A stretch of 64,000 bases of DNA from Mesorhizobium sp. AR02 (GTDB lineage: Bacteria > Pseudomonadota > Alphaproteobacteria > Rhizobiales > Rhizobiaceae). Below, piece after piece: positions 20,564 to 29,045 of this stretch. The notes under the pieces were generated by a model. That model was not told where the DNA came from, did not search any database, and saw only the letters and a program-made list of their open reading frames with translations. The stretch spans positions 1,240,001-1,304,000 of the forward strand of contig NZ_CP080531.1 in the NCBI RefSeq assembly GCF_024746835.1, written 5' to 3'. How positions within the stretch are numbered: the first letter of the stretch is position 1; each line of letters begins with the position of its first letter. Made by a program: the position numbers and the translations under genes.

Positions 20564-21393
20564 GACGTGCCTCCCGGTTGATGGCTGGCGCGCAGCATCA
20601 TCCGCAGCTGAACCACCAGCCTGACGAACTCCGGATCTTCCGTCACCGACAGGTCGCGCGGATAGGGCAGACCAATGTCGAGGCTCTCGGTGATCCGCCC
20701 GGGCTTGATCCCCAGCACGTGGACATGGCGCGACAGGTGGATGGCCTCGTCTATCGAATGGGTGACGAGGACGATGGTCTTGCCGGTGCGCTGCCAGATC
20801 TCCAGCAGCGACTGGCCCATCGAATCGCGGGTAATGGCGTCGAGCGCGCCGAACGGCTCGTCCATCAGCAGCACCGCCGGATCGAGCGCCAGGGCCCGTG
20901 CGATAGCAACGCGCTGGCGCATGCCGCCGGACAATTCATTGGGGCGTTTGTGGGCGCTGTCGCCCAACCCCACCAGTTCCAGCATCTCCTGTCCGCGCGC
21001 CCGCAAATCGGCGCGCGAAAGCGATCTGTCGGCGATGCCAAGCAGCATCGATGCGTTGTCGACGGCATTCTTCCAGGGAAGCAAATTGGCGTCCTGGAAG
21101 ACGAGGCCGATCATGCGCTTGCGCGCCGCCTCGACCGGCGGAAGTCCGGCGATCGAAACGCTGCCGCTCGTCGGATTGACAAGCCCGGCCAGAACCTTGA
21201 GCAAGGTGCTCTTGCCGCAACCGGAAGGACCGATAAGCGAGACAAACGACCCCTTCGGGATCGACAGATCGATGTTCTGCAGAACCAACTGGCTGGCCAT
21301 GACCACCGAAACGCCCTTGGCGGAGATCAGGTCGTCATCGTGGCGGATATGGGCTGGCCGACCGCCCGCTGCTCGAATGGGTTCCATGCGCAT
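20560..21393 (-). CDS. ABC transporter ATP-binding protein, ThiZ/SsuB-like
   Basis: Single-domain ATPase of about 277 residues. Walker A is GPSGCGKST, the Q-loop FQDANLLPWKNA, the signature LSGGMRQRVAIARA, Walker B VLLMDEPFGALD and the switch His VTHSIDEA. The start at 21393 follows GGGAG and comes 2 nt after the FHMPC dehydrogenase gene; the open frame extends upstream but only as a shadow of that gene. Tight coupling to a pyridoxate-pathway enzyme supports import of a B6-related compound. Confidence 0.9.
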   Translation of the reverse strand: MRMEPIRAAGGRPAHIRHDDDLISAKGVSVVMASQLVLQNIDLSIPKGSFVSLIGPSGCGKSTLLKVLAGLVNPTSGSVSIAGLPPVEAARKRMIGLVFQDANLLPWKNAVDNASMLLGIADRSLSRADLRARGQEMLELVGLGDSAHKRPNELSGGMRQRVAIARALALDPAVLLMDEPFGALDAITRDSMGQSLLEIWQRTGKTIVLVTHSIDEAIHLSRHVHVLGIKPGRITESLDIGLPYPRDLSVTEDPEFVRLVVQLRMMLRASHQPGGTS

Positions 21394-21395
21394 GG

Positions 21396-22325
21396 CTACT
21401 CCCGGCCCTCCAGGATGCGCCGCACCGCGACGAGTTTGCGCGCCCGTTCGCCCTGCAGCGCCTTGGTCTGCTCGGGTGTGTAGGAGAACATACCCTCGCC
21501 CGACTTGATGCCGAGCTTCGACGCGTTCGTCTTTTCCAGCACCATGGGCGCAACATCGTCGCGATTGGAGAGATCCGCATTGAGGAAGGAGGAGACGGAC
21601 TTGTAGATATCGAGGCCCGCCATATCGAGCAGCGCCATCGGCCCGATGACGGCGATCTTGTAGCCGATGCCCCACGACACGCAGGTGTCGAGATCCTCCG
21701 GATCGATGACGCCGCGCTCGACAAGGTCGACCGCCTCACGCAGCAGCGCATAGAGCACGCGGTTCTCGACGAAGCCGGGAACGTCCTTCTTCACCACCAC
21801 CGGCAGCAAGCCGATCGAGCGGATCAGGTCGCGGATCGTCGTCACGGTTTGCGGCGCGGTCTTCTCGCCGGCGATCACCTCGATCATCGGGATGATGTGC
21901 GGCGGGTTCGACCAGTGCATGCCAACCATCCGCTCGGGATGCGAGATGTGCGCCTGCAGCTTGGTGATCGGGATACCCGACGTGTCGGACGCGACGATCG
22001 TGTCCGAGCCTATCAGGCCGTCGATCGTGCGATAGACTTCGGCCTTGACCGAAATGTTTTCAGGAACGTTCTCGATGACGAGGTCGGCACCGGATACCGC
22101 GTCGCCGATATCATCCGTGAAGCGAACCGTTCCAACGCCGGCCGGCGGTGGCGCAATACCCAAGGCGTCTAGAACGCCCTCGGCCACGCCCAGCATGGAT
22201 CGCGCGCGCTCGATCGCTGCCGGGGCAACATCGTAGGCGACCACCTGCAGGCCGCCCCTGGCGAGCCGGGCAGCCATGCCCGGTCCCATCGTACCCAGAC
22301 CGATGATGGCGATATTTCGGATCAT
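21396..22325 (-). CDS. 5-formyl-3-hydroxy-2-methylpyridine-4-carboxylate 5-dehydrogenase
   Basis: NAD-dependent oxidation of FHMPC to 3-hydroxy-2-methylpyridine-4,5-dicarboxylate (EC 1.2.1.100). The fold is that of 3-hydroxyacyl-CoA dehydrogenases: Rossmann motif [18 protein letters not shown] at residues 8-25, [17 protein letters not shown], and [19 protein letters not shown] with the conserved His. The 309 residues match, from memory, the crystallised Mesorhizobium loti protein. The start codon overlaps the 4-pyridoxate dehydrogenase stop by 4 nt, consistent with consecutive pathway steps. Confidence 0.92.
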   Translation of the reverse strand: MIRNIAIIGLGTMGPGMAARLARGGLQVVAYDVAPAAIERARSMLGVAEGVLDALGIAPPPAGVGTVRFTDDIGDAVSGADLVIENVPENISVKAEVYRTIDGLIGSDTIVASDTSGIPITKLQAHISHPERMVGMHWSNPPHIIPMIEVIAGEKTAPQTVTTIRDLIRSIGLLPVVVKKDVPGFVENRVLYALLREAVDLVERGVIDPEDLDTCVSWGIGYKIAVIGPMALLDMAGLDIYKSVSSFLNADLSNRDDVAPMVLEKTNASKLGIKSGEGMFSYTPEQTKALQGERARKLVAVRRILEGRE

Positions 22326-23965
22326 TGCACTGCCCCGCTTTCTTTCGAGCTCGCGATGAGGTCGGCGGCTTTCTCGGCAATCATGATCACTGCCGCATTG
22401 ATGTTTCCGCAGACCAGGTCGGGCATGACGGAAGCGTCCACCACTCTCAGCCCCTGGACGCCGCGAACGCGCAATTGCGGGTCAACGACCGAGGCTGCAT
22501 CGGCGCCCATCCGGCAGGTCCCGGCCGGATGATGAACGGTGATGGAGGTCTTGCGGATATGCTCGTCGATCTCGTCGTCGCTCTGGCACTTCGGGCCGGG
22601 GAAAAACTCCGCCTCGATGAAGGGCTGCATGGAGGGCTGAGACGCGAGATCCCGCGCCACCCGGAAGCCGGCCCGAAGCGACTCCCAATCCTTCGGCGAG
22701 GCGAGGAAATTCTGATGGATCAGGGGCGCCGCCGAAGGATCGGCCGACGCCAGTTTCACCGCTCCCCGGCTTTTAGGCTGCGTCGCCACGATCCGCGTTG
22801 CGAAGCCGTCCGCAAACGGCGCCTTGAACGGCTTGAAGTACGGCCATGCGGCGAGCGGCGCCGCCGTGAAGAGCAGTTGCACATCCGGCAACGGTCGCGC
22901 CGGACCGCTCTTCAGGAAGGCGACGACACCGCCTGGCACATCGCCGGAAAAACCGCGTCCCGTGAAGTAGGTCTTGACGAAATCGAATCCGATCCGATCG
23001 GCACGCATGTTGCGCAGGAAAGGGCCGCCCGGAGCCCGGCGCCGGTACATGAGGATGACCGAGACGTGATCCTGCAGGTTCTTGCCGACCGCCGGCAGAT
23101 TGACCCGCGTCTGGATACCGTGGGCGGCAAGCTCATCCTGCGCCCCTATGCCCGACAGCATCATGAGTTGCGGCGTGTTGATTACGCCGCCGGAAAGCAG
23201 CACTTCCCTGCGGGCGACGACCGTGCGTTCGCCGCCGCGATGGTTGATGGTGACGCCGGTGGCGCGCGCACCTTCCAGCACGATCTTCGTAGCGCTCGCT
23301 TCCGTCAGGACGGTGAGGTTGGGCCGCTTCAGCACCGGCCGCAGATAGGCTGACGCGGTCGAGGCGCGCCGGCCTTTTGAAATCGTCATCTGGAGGCGGC
23401 CGAAACCTTCCTGCCGCTCGCCATTATAGTCGTTCGTCTGCGCATAGCCTGCCTGCACGCTGGCTTGCGCAAAGGCGTCGATCAGCGTGTCCTTGTAGCG
23501 GCAGAACTGGGTGCTGACCGGGCCGTTGCCGCCACGGAACTGGTTCCCGCCCCCCTCCCAGCTCTCCTGTTTGCGGAAATACGGCAGGACCTTGTCGTAC
23601 GACCAGTCACTGAGCCCCGCGGCTGCCCAACGATCATAGTCGCCGCGATTTCCCCGCACATAGGCCATGGCGTTGGTCGACGATGATCCGCCGATGACCT
23701 TGCCGCGCGCGCACTCGACCTTGCGTCCGCCGACATTGTCTTCCGGCTCGCAGAAATACATCCAGTCATGGCGACGCTCGGTCAGGATCTTGCCCCAGCC
23801 AAGCGGTATATGAATCATGGGATCGCGGTCCCAGCCGCCGGCTTCCAGCAACAGCACCGAACATCTCGGGTCGGCGCTCAGCCGGTTAGCGAGCACGCAA
23901 CCGGCCGATCCGGCCCCAACAATGATGTAATCGTAGCTTTCAGCGTGCGGCATCGTGCGTTTCAT
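22322..23965 (-). CDS. 4-pyridoxic acid dehydrogenase (GMC family flavoprotein)
   Basis: FAD-dependent oxidation of 4-pyridoxate to 5-formyl-3-hydroxy-2-methylpyridine-4-carboxylate. GMC landmarks: FAD motif [16 protein letters not shown] near residue 14, [18 protein letters not shown] near 90, a second GMC signature [16 protein letters not shown], and the active-site histidine region [12 protein letters not shown] near the C-terminus. At about 547 residues the length is normal. The start at 23965 follows GAAGG; an ATG four codons later (MPHAES) is the alternative. It sits between the decarboxylase and the FHMPC dehydrogenase genes. The M. loti counterpart is reported as membrane-associated, yet no signal peptide is evident. 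Confidence 0.9.
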   Translation of the reverse strand: MKRTMPHAESYDYIIVGAGSAGCVLANRLSADPRCSVLLLEAGGWDRDPMIHIPLGWGKILTERRHDWMYFCEPEDNVGGRKVECARGKVIGGSSSTNAMAYVRGNRGDYDRWAAAGLSDWSYDKVLPYFRKQESWEGGGNQFRGGNGPVSTQFCRYKDTLIDAFAQASVQAGYAQTNDYNGERQEGFGRLQMTISKGRRASTASAYLRPVLKRPNLTVLTEASATKIVLEGARATGVTINHRGGERTVVARREVLLSGGVINTPQLMMLSGIGAQDELAAHGIQTRVNLPAVGKNLQDHVSVILMYRRRAPGGPFLRNMRADRIGFDFVKTYFTGRGFSGDVPGGVVAFLKSGPARPLPDVQLLFTAAPLAAWPYFKPFKAPFADGFATRIVATQPKSRGAVKLASADPSAAPLIHQNFLASPKDWESLRAGFRVARDLASQPSMQPFIEAEFFPGPKCQSDDEIDEHIRKTSITVHHPAGTCRMGADAASVVDPQLRVRGVQGLRVVDASVMPDLVCGNINAAVIMIAEKAADLIASSKESGAVQ

Positions 23966-23975
23966 TGCCTTCGTC

Positions 23976-23991
23976 TGACGCCGTGGCGTCA
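23976..23991. repeat. short inverted repeat before the 4-pyridoxate dehydrogenase start
   Basis: TGACGCCGTGGCGTCA has 7-bp arms around a 2-nt centre, in the 103-nt gap between the decarboxylase and dehydrogenase genes, directly upstream of the dehydrogenase ribosome-binding site. It could form a hairpin in the operon mRNA, modulating translation or processing, or be a protein-binding site. No U-tract follows, so it is not a terminator. Confidence 0.4.
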
Positions 23992-24068
23992 GGGAACCCA
24001 TTGAGATCGAGCCTGGAAAACCTGGGCTAGGACCAAGGTCTCCGGGTCTGTTCAAACACCCGCGGCCC

Positions 24069-24791
24069 CTAGGCCAGGCCCGCTTCCCTGAGGCGCTGCG
24101 ACCAGTGATCCCATCCACGGTCGATCTGGGCGCCAACGAGATTTCCCGCGGCCTTGATTTCGCCCGGCGACAGATACTTGATCGTGCCGATCCGCAGGCC
24201 GACGGTCTGCGCTGCCGCCTCCTGTTCAAGATAGAAAGCCCGGAACACCACCTGCCGGACAGAACTGCCGACATTGACGACGCCATGCCGCGCCATGAGC
24301 ACGACGGGATAGGTCCCGAGGCTTTCAGCGATGTCCGCACAGACGCTCCGGCTCCCGCCAAAGAGATCGGTATCGTCTCCCTGCTTGTCGCGTATCTCGT
24401 AGACCGGGACGGCGTCGCCGAGGAAAGCCCCCATATGGGTCACAGGCCGCAGCGGCTGGTCGGTGAAGCAATAGGGCAGGACAGCCGGCGAATGGCTGTG
24501 GAGCACGCACTGGACGTCGGGCCGTGCCTTGTAGATCTCGCTGTGGATGTAGCGTTCCAGATAGGACGGCCTGTTATCCGAGGTCTCGCCATCGAGGTTG
24601 AAACGCTGCATGTCACCGGTCGTTATCAGGCTTGGAGCAAGCTTCTGCGCCAGGAAGAAGCTTTCGGGTTCCTCGGGGTCACGGGCGCTGATATGCCCGA
24701 ACGTATCCAGGATAGCTTCGTTCAGAAGTATCTTCGTTGCCGTGACGAGCTCCTCGAAGACCTTCTGGCGCGCTGGGCTGTTGTCTTTCAT
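24069..24791 (-). CDS. 3-hydroxy-2-methylpyridine-4,5-dicarboxylate 4-decarboxylase (class II aldolase family)
   Basis: Metal-dependent decarboxylase removing the C4 carboxylate (EC 4.1.1.51), giving 3-hydroxy-2-methylpyridine-5-carboxylate. It has a class II aldolase/adducin fold with the metal motif LHSHSP (His98, His100) and a later His in [12 protein letters not shown]. The 240 residues match, from memory, the structurally known M. loti enzyme. The start at 24791 (MKDNSPARQ) follows GGGAG; an ATG 12 codons upstream at 24827 is the alternative. It lies 72 nt after the YbhB-like gene in the right B6 operon. Confidence 0.92.
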   Translation of the reverse strand: MKDNSPARQKVFEELVTATKILLNEAILDTFGHISARDPEEPESFFLAQKLAPSLITTGDMQRFNLDGETSDNRPSYLERYIHSEIYKARPDVQCVLHSHSPAVLPYCFTDQPLRPVTHMGAFLGDAVPVYEIRDKQGDDTDLFGGSRSVCADIAESLGTYPVVLMARHGVVNVGSSVRQVVFRAFYLEQEAAAQTVGLRIGTIKYLSPGEIKAAGNLVGAQIDRGWDHWSQRLREAGLA

Positions 24792-24863
24792 TTCCAAATT
24801 CTCCCATTGCGCGGCGATGGCGACCATTTTTATTCTTGTTGTCGGTCGCCGGCGCCGCAGATT

Positions 24864-25322
24864 TCACTTGTTTTCGTAGATGCCGACGATCCGGTTCTGC
24901 TCGATGATGTTGCCGGCATATTTCTGCAGGAACTCCTCCCGGGTGGGCGTGCCTTCGACCTTCGTGTCGAGTGCATAGACCCAGAAGTAGTAGTGATGTT
25001 CTCCATGGCCCGCAGGCGGCTGAGGCCCGTAATATTGCTTGCCGCCGGCGCCGTTGGGCCCAACGCGGAACTTCTCCTGCGCGTCCGAAAGGTCGGTGGT
25101 CGAGGGATCGATGCCGTAGACCACCCAATGCGTGAAACCGTTGGCGAGCGGCGCATCCGGATCGTGGCAGATGACCGCGAGCTCTTTCGTCCCTGCCGGG
25201 ACGCCACTGACGGTAAGCCTGGGCAATACGTTGCCCTTGTCGCCGGCATGTTCGTCGCGCAGTTTGCCGAGCGGCTGGAAGTCCGCCGAGGTGATCTTGA
25301 GGTCCTTGATGTTCAGGGGCAT
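24864..25322 (-). CDS. YbhB/YbcL (PEBP/RKIP-like) family protein
   Basis: Phosphatidylethanolamine-binding-protein-like fold, 152 residues, no signal peptide. Family marks are CHDPDAP near residue 55, HWVVYGI, and the ligand-pocket stretch YYGPQPPAGHGEHHYYFWVYAL. The start at 25322 (MPLNIKDL) follows AAAGGA. It is embedded between the AA_synth-family gene and the HMPDC decarboxylase gene with short gaps, so it is co-transcribed with B6 degradation genes. No catalytic role is known for it in this pathway; binding of an intermediate, or assistance to a step, would be speculation. Confidence 0.85.
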   Translation of the reverse strand: MPLNIKDLKITSADFQPLGKLRDEHAGDKGNVLPRLTVSGVPAGTKELAVICHDPDAPLANGFTHWVVYGIDPSTTDLSDAQEKFRVGPNGAGGKQYYGPQPPAGHGEHHYYFWVYALDTKVEGTPTREEFLQKYAGNIIEQNRIVGIYENK

Positions 25323-25353
25323 GGAATTCGTCCTTTCAGAAATTTCGATCGAC

Positions 25354-25944
25354 CTAGACACCGGCCTTGAGGTCGGCGACGGACTTGCCTCCGACGCGCT
25401 GATGCACGCGCGGACCCGATGCGACGGCGACGCAGATCAAAAGCTCGTCCGGGCGCGGGGCATCCGGCACGGAAAAAGTGACGGCATCATAGTGGGAACG
25501 GATGTAGAGCTCGTCCTTGTGGGCAAGCGGGATATCGATGGTGGTGCCGGCGACCGCGACCTTGCTGACCGACGAGATCCAGGCCTTGCCACCGCCCACC
25601 TGCTGCCGCAGCGGATCGCCGAATACCGTGGTGATGCAAGCGACGACATGTTCCTGTTCGCCTGATGTACCCGCGATACCGCCCTTGCCATAGCTTTCGA
25701 CCGGCCTGTTGCCGAGCAGCGCCACGGCGCGCTCGCCGAGCGCATGACCGATCGCTGCACTCGGACTGGTCAGATCGGCCAGTTCGGCGACGAACTTTCC
25801 GGCGAAGGGATTGCGTATGACAACGCCAGTCGCGACTTTGACGAGGGTTTCGCCAGGTGTGCCGCCGTCATGCCGGCTTTCCTGGACGGAGGCGTACCAT
25901 CCCCTGACATCATAGTCTCTTTCGACTTCACTGGAATAGTTCAT
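25354..25944 (-). CDS. AA_synth (DUF1185) family protein
   Basis: A 196-residue protein of the amino acid synthesis family (PF06684), function unknown. The start at 25944 (MNYSSEVERDYDVRGW) has CAGGAG upstream. Conserved-looking segments are KVATGVVIRNPFAGKF, DLTSPSAAIGHALGERAVALLG and YGKGGIAGTSGEQEHV. It is 31 nt upstream of the YbhB-like gene and 69 nt downstream of MHPC oxygenase in one operon. Members often occur beside amidohydrolase or ring-cleavage genes; a role around the acyclic products of MHPC cleavage is possible but not shown. Confidence 0.8.
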   Translation of the reverse strand: MNYSSEVERDYDVRGWYASVQESRHDGGTPGETLVKVATGVVIRNPFAGKFVAELADLTSPSAAIGHALGERAVALLGNRPVESYGKGGIAGTSGEQEHVVACITTVFGDPLRQQVGGGKAWISSVSKVAVAGTTIDIPLAHKDELYIRSHYDAVTFSVPDAPRPDELLICVAVASGPRVHQRVGGKSVADLKAGV

Positions 25945-26013
25945 CTTTATCTCCTGAAGGGTGCGCGCTGTTTCCGCACGCACCGATTAATTCGGTGGCC
26001 GGCTTGCCCGACG

Positions 26014-27153
26014 CTACTGCGGCCATGAGTAGACACGGCGCAGCGCGTCGTAGCGGGCAGCTTCCAGCGCCGCTGGCGTGAACATGTTTCCCTTCGAGAG
26101 CGAGCGGTTCGCCGCATAGTCGCCAGACAGGGCCTGGCAGCGATCCGTGATCGGGCGAATGCGCTTCTCCCACGCGACGAGCGCATCTTCGACCGAAGAG
26201 CCCTCTTCCAGGTCCTGCGACAGGCTGAAGGCGTTGACCATCGCGCAACCGGCGCCCTGGGCAAGGGCCGGGCACATTGCATGCGCGGCATCCCCCACGA
26301 GGGCGACCTTGCCTCTTGTCCAGCTATCCAGCTTGGTCGTTTCGTACTTGTCGTATCTGGCGGTTTTTAGCTTGGCCGCTTCGATCAGGCACGGCTCCAG
26401 GAAAGGAAACATCTCGACCCAAACTTCGAGATCGATCGGAACGCTTGAGCCGCGAGGATCGGCGGCCGGAGCCATCAAGCCCAGATAGAGCTCATTCTCA
26501 TTGCAGGGCGAGTAGAGAATGCGCTGAACACGCGGCCAGAAGTTCCACATGTCGATGGTATTGTCCCACTCGCCATGACCGAGATCTTTCTTCATGCGCG
26601 GGACAATCAGTCGGATGAGACCATCTTTCGAAACCCATCGATCCTGTTTGAAACCGATGGAATCCCTGACCTTGGAGCCAACGCCATCGGCGCCGACGAT
26701 CAGGTCGGCTTCGAGAACCTCACCGGTCTGGAGGGTCACGCGCCCTTCCGGATCGGCGGCGACTGCTTCGGAGTTGACGCGGATGTCGACACCCAGGGCA
26801 CGGGCCCGATTGACCAGGGCATCGTGCAGGTGGCTGCGCGTCATGATGCGCCAGGGGAGACCGTTGAACGTCTCCTTGGAAACAGACTTGTTATGCATCC
26901 AGGTCTCGTAGGTCGGAGGCGTGTGCGAGCCCTGGAGAACATCGTCCAGGGCGCCCAGCCCTTCGAGCACGCGAAGGCCATTGTGCCAGAGATAGATGCC
27001 CGCGCCGAATGCCCGCAGTTCCGAGCTCTTTTCGTGCAGCCTGACATCCCAACCATTCTGCCTGAGCGCGATGGCGGCTGTCAGGCCGGCAAAGCCGCCA
27101 CCGGCGACCTCGGCACGACGCGCTTTGCCTGAAGTTTTGTTTACGTTGGCCAT
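26014..27153 (-). CDS. 2-methyl-3-hydroxypyridine-5-carboxylate oxygenase (MHPC oxygenase)
   Basis: FAD-dependent aromatic hydroxylase that oxygenates and opens the pyridine ring of 3-hydroxy-2-methylpyridine-5-carboxylate to 2-(acetamidomethylene)succinate using NAD(P)H and O2. Visible motifs are the dinucleotide loop VAGGGFAGLTAAIAL near residue 16, the DG-type ADLIVGADGVGSKVRDSIG, and the GD motif GKVALVGDAAHAMCPALAQG near residue 290. The 379 residues match the M. loti enzyme from memory. It lies 43 nt after the hydrolase gene, which acts on its product. Confidence 0.93.
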   Translation of the reverse strand: MANVNKTSGKARRAEVAGGGFAGLTAAIALRQNGWDVRLHEKSSELRAFGAGIYLWHNGLRVLEGLGALDDVLQGSHTPPTYETWMHNKSVSKETFNGLPWRIMTRSHLHDALVNRARALGVDIRVNSEAVAADPEGRVTLQTGEVLEADLIVGADGVGSKVRDSIGFKQDRWVSKDGLIRLIVPRMKKDLGHGEWDNTIDMWNFWPRVQRILYSPCNENELYLGLMAPAADPRGSSVPIDLEVWVEMFPFLEPCLIEAAKLKTARYDKYETTKLDSWTRGKVALVGDAAHAMCPALAQGAGCAMVNAFSLSQDLEEGSSVEDALVAWEKRIRPITDRCQALSGDYAANRSLSKGNMFTPAALEAARYDALRRVYSWPQ

Positions 27154-27196
27154 TCTCTGGATCCTGCTGCGTACAAGAAGACGGCGCGCTTGGCCG

Positions 27197-28033
27197 TCAG
27201 GCGTCTATGAAGTTGGTGATGGCTTTCAACGTGATCTCGGGAGAGACCTCGTTGACGTAATGGTCGGCGCCCGGAACGACGACGACAGGCAGATCGGGCC
27301 GCAGCCGACTTGTCTTCGCCAGCGCCGCAGCCGACACCAATTTGCTCGTCTCGCCCCGCACGATGAGGACGGGCTTCGTCACGTCGCGGTAGGCTGGCAC
27401 CAGGTCCGATCGCAGGCCCTTGGCGGTCTGCGCCATGGCCGCCGGCGAGGCCAATGGACGCAATCCGCCATCGACCGCCTGATAGCCGCTCTCAGCCCTG
27501 ATCTTGATGGCGTCGGCAGGAATATTCGGATAGCGGCCGGCGAGGTATGCTTCGACGGCCTTTACATCCTCGAAAAGCTGGCTCCCCGTATTCACTCGCG
27601 CTTCCAACGCGTCCAACGCTGCAGTCTCGATGTACGGCGTAAAGTCGATTGCGATGACCGACCGCACCAGATCCGGGTATTTCGCCGCGGCCGTGACCGA
27701 ATTTCGAGCACCAAGCGAATGTCCGACGAGGACGGCATGGCCGCGATCGAGCGTGCGTATCAGGCCGGCGATGTCGTCCGCGTAGTCATTCGCCTCGTAG
27801 CCGGTTTCCGGCTTGTCGCTGCGGCCATGTCCCCTCTGATCAACCGCTATGGTCGTGAACCGATCCGAGAGCCGGGCCATCAACGGCTCGAAGACGGCAG
27901 AGTTGGAGGTGATGCCGTGGAAGAACAGCATCAACGGGCCTTTGCCCTTCTCGCGCACGTTCAAGGTGATGCGGCCAATGTCGACGCGGCGCGAAATGAA
28001 GTGGTCGGTAGCTATGTCCGCCGCCATGTCCAT
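27197..28033 (-). CDS. 2-(acetamidomethylene)succinate hydrolase
   Basis: Alpha/beta hydrolase converting 2-(acetamidomethylene)succinate to succinate semialdehyde, acetate, CO2 and ammonia (EC 3.5.1.29), the last dedicated step of B6 degradation. The nucleophile elbow GHSLGA places Ser106. The oxyanion segment is FFHGITSNS near residue 38, an acid residue is expected in AIDFTPY, and the catalytic His is in GADHYVNEVSPE near residue 258. The sequence matches, from memory, the M. loti structure. It is the first gene of the right operon, divergent from the GntR regulator with a palindromic operator between. Confidence 0.93.
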   Translation of the reverse strand: MDMAADIATDHFISRRVDIGRITLNVREKGKGPLMLFFHGITSNSAVFEPLMARLSDRFTTIAVDQRGHGRSDKPETGYEANDYADDIAGLIRTLDRGHAVLVGHSLGARNSVTAAAKYPDLVRSVIAIDFTPYIETAALDALEARVNTGSQLFEDVKAVEAYLAGRYPNIPADAIKIRAESGYQAVDGGLRPLASPAAMAQTAKGLRSDLVPAYRDVTKPVLIVRGETSKLVSAAALAKTSRLRPDLPVVVVPGADHYVNEVSPEITLKAITNFIDA

Positions 28034-28121
28034 GATCCTCGCCTCCGCTGCCCGTCTCCTGCAAAAGGATCATACAGACCGGGGTCGCGTCAAGCCGATT
28101 GTCTGACATTCTTGCAATCTT

Positions 28122-28158
28122 CAGATTTGACAATCTGGCTATCCTGCTGTCAAATTTG
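28122..28158. promoter_or_regulatory. candidate operator/promoter between B6 operon and GntR regulator
   Basis: CAGATTTGACAATCTG (28122-28137) is an inverted repeat with 6-bp arms. Its core GATTTGACAATC recurs with one change at 18141-18152 before the left B6 operon. A second inverted half, TGTCAAATTTG at 28148-28158, matches the reverse complement of CAGATTTGACA in 10 of 11 bases. A TTGACA (28127-28132) with 17-nt spacing to TCAAAT (28150-28155) could be the rightward -35/-10, so repressor binding would cover the promoter. Confidence 0.55.
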
Positions 28159-28215
28159 CATGGCGTGGCGTATGCTGCTTCAGCTTGCGACTCAAAAGCC
28201 CATGAGACGTTATCG

Positions 28216-28887
28216 ATGCCCCCAGATTTGAATTTGCGAATTTCGCCACGGACAGTGCAACGGGAGACCGTCGACAAGTTACGGCTCGCCATCTTCTCCG
28301 GATTGTTTCAGCCGGGAAGCCGCCTCATCGAAAGTCAACTGTGCACGCAACTCGGCATCAGCCGCCCCTCGCTAAGGGAGGCTTTGCGCAGTCTTGAGGC
28401 CGAACGCCTGATCGAAATCGTACCCAACCGCGGGCCGTCGATACCGGCGCTTTCGTGGGAGGTGGCAACCGCCATCTACGAGGTTCGAGAGCTGTTGGAA
28501 GTCGAGGCAGCGGGACGATGCGCACTGAGGATTTCGCCGGAACAGTTGCGTGAACTTGAGAAATCTCTTTCCGCATTCGAAGAGGCGGCATCCAGCAATG
28601 ACAGCCTGGCGCAGGTCATGACCGCCGCGGACTTCTATTCGATCATACTCGCGAATTGCGGCAATCCGATCCTGGAAGAAGTCCATCGCGGTCTGGTGGC
28701 CAGGATAAGTTTCTTTCGAGGACGGTCGATGTCCTTGGAGGGCAGAGCACAAAGCAGCCTGGCGGAGATGAGGGAGATATTCGAATCCATCGCCGCCGGC
28801 GACGAGAAGGCCGCCCGCAAAGCCTCGAAGCAGCACGTCTTGAGGGCGAAAGCGGCGGCGAAGATATCCATGGACAACGGGATTTGA
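28216..28887 (+). CDS. GntR-family (FCD subfamily) regulator, probable repressor of B6 degradation
   Basis: Transcription factor of 223 residues: an N-terminal winged HTH (TVDKLRLAIFSGLFQPGSRL, then LGISRPSLREALRSLEAERL) and a C-terminal FCD ligand-binding domain with the expected metal-binding helical pattern. The start at 28216 (MPPDLNLRIS) is chosen because it leaves a normal N-terminus; the frame is open from 28099 but that part overlaps the operator region. In M. loti a GntR/FCD protein in this position is recalled as the repressor of pyridoxine degradation genes; that memory should be verified. The palindromes at 28122 and 18139 are its likely sites, and the inducer is probably a B6 vitamer or pathway intermediate. 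Confidence 0.85.
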   Translation: MPPDLNLRISPRTVQRETVDKLRLAIFSGLFQPGSRLIESQLCTQLGISRPSLREALRSLEAERLIEIVPNRGPSIPALSWEVATAIYEVRELLEVEAAGRCALRISPEQLRELEKSLSAFEEAASSNDSLAQVMTAADFYSIILANCGNPILEEVHRGLVARISFFRGRSMSLEGRAQSSLAEMREIFESIAAGDEKAARKASKQHVLRAKAAAKISMDNGI

Positions 28888-29045
28888 GCTCTTCGATGGA
28901 CTGTCGTTCCGTCTGAAGACTCGACGTCCTTCATGAGGTTTCGGATCAGGTATCTGCCTGATGCAGATCAGTGCGCGGGGGTCTTCACCGTGTCGGTGTC
29001 AGAGATGCCGGTTATCGAAGCCAGCAAGTGGCAGATGGAGTGATG

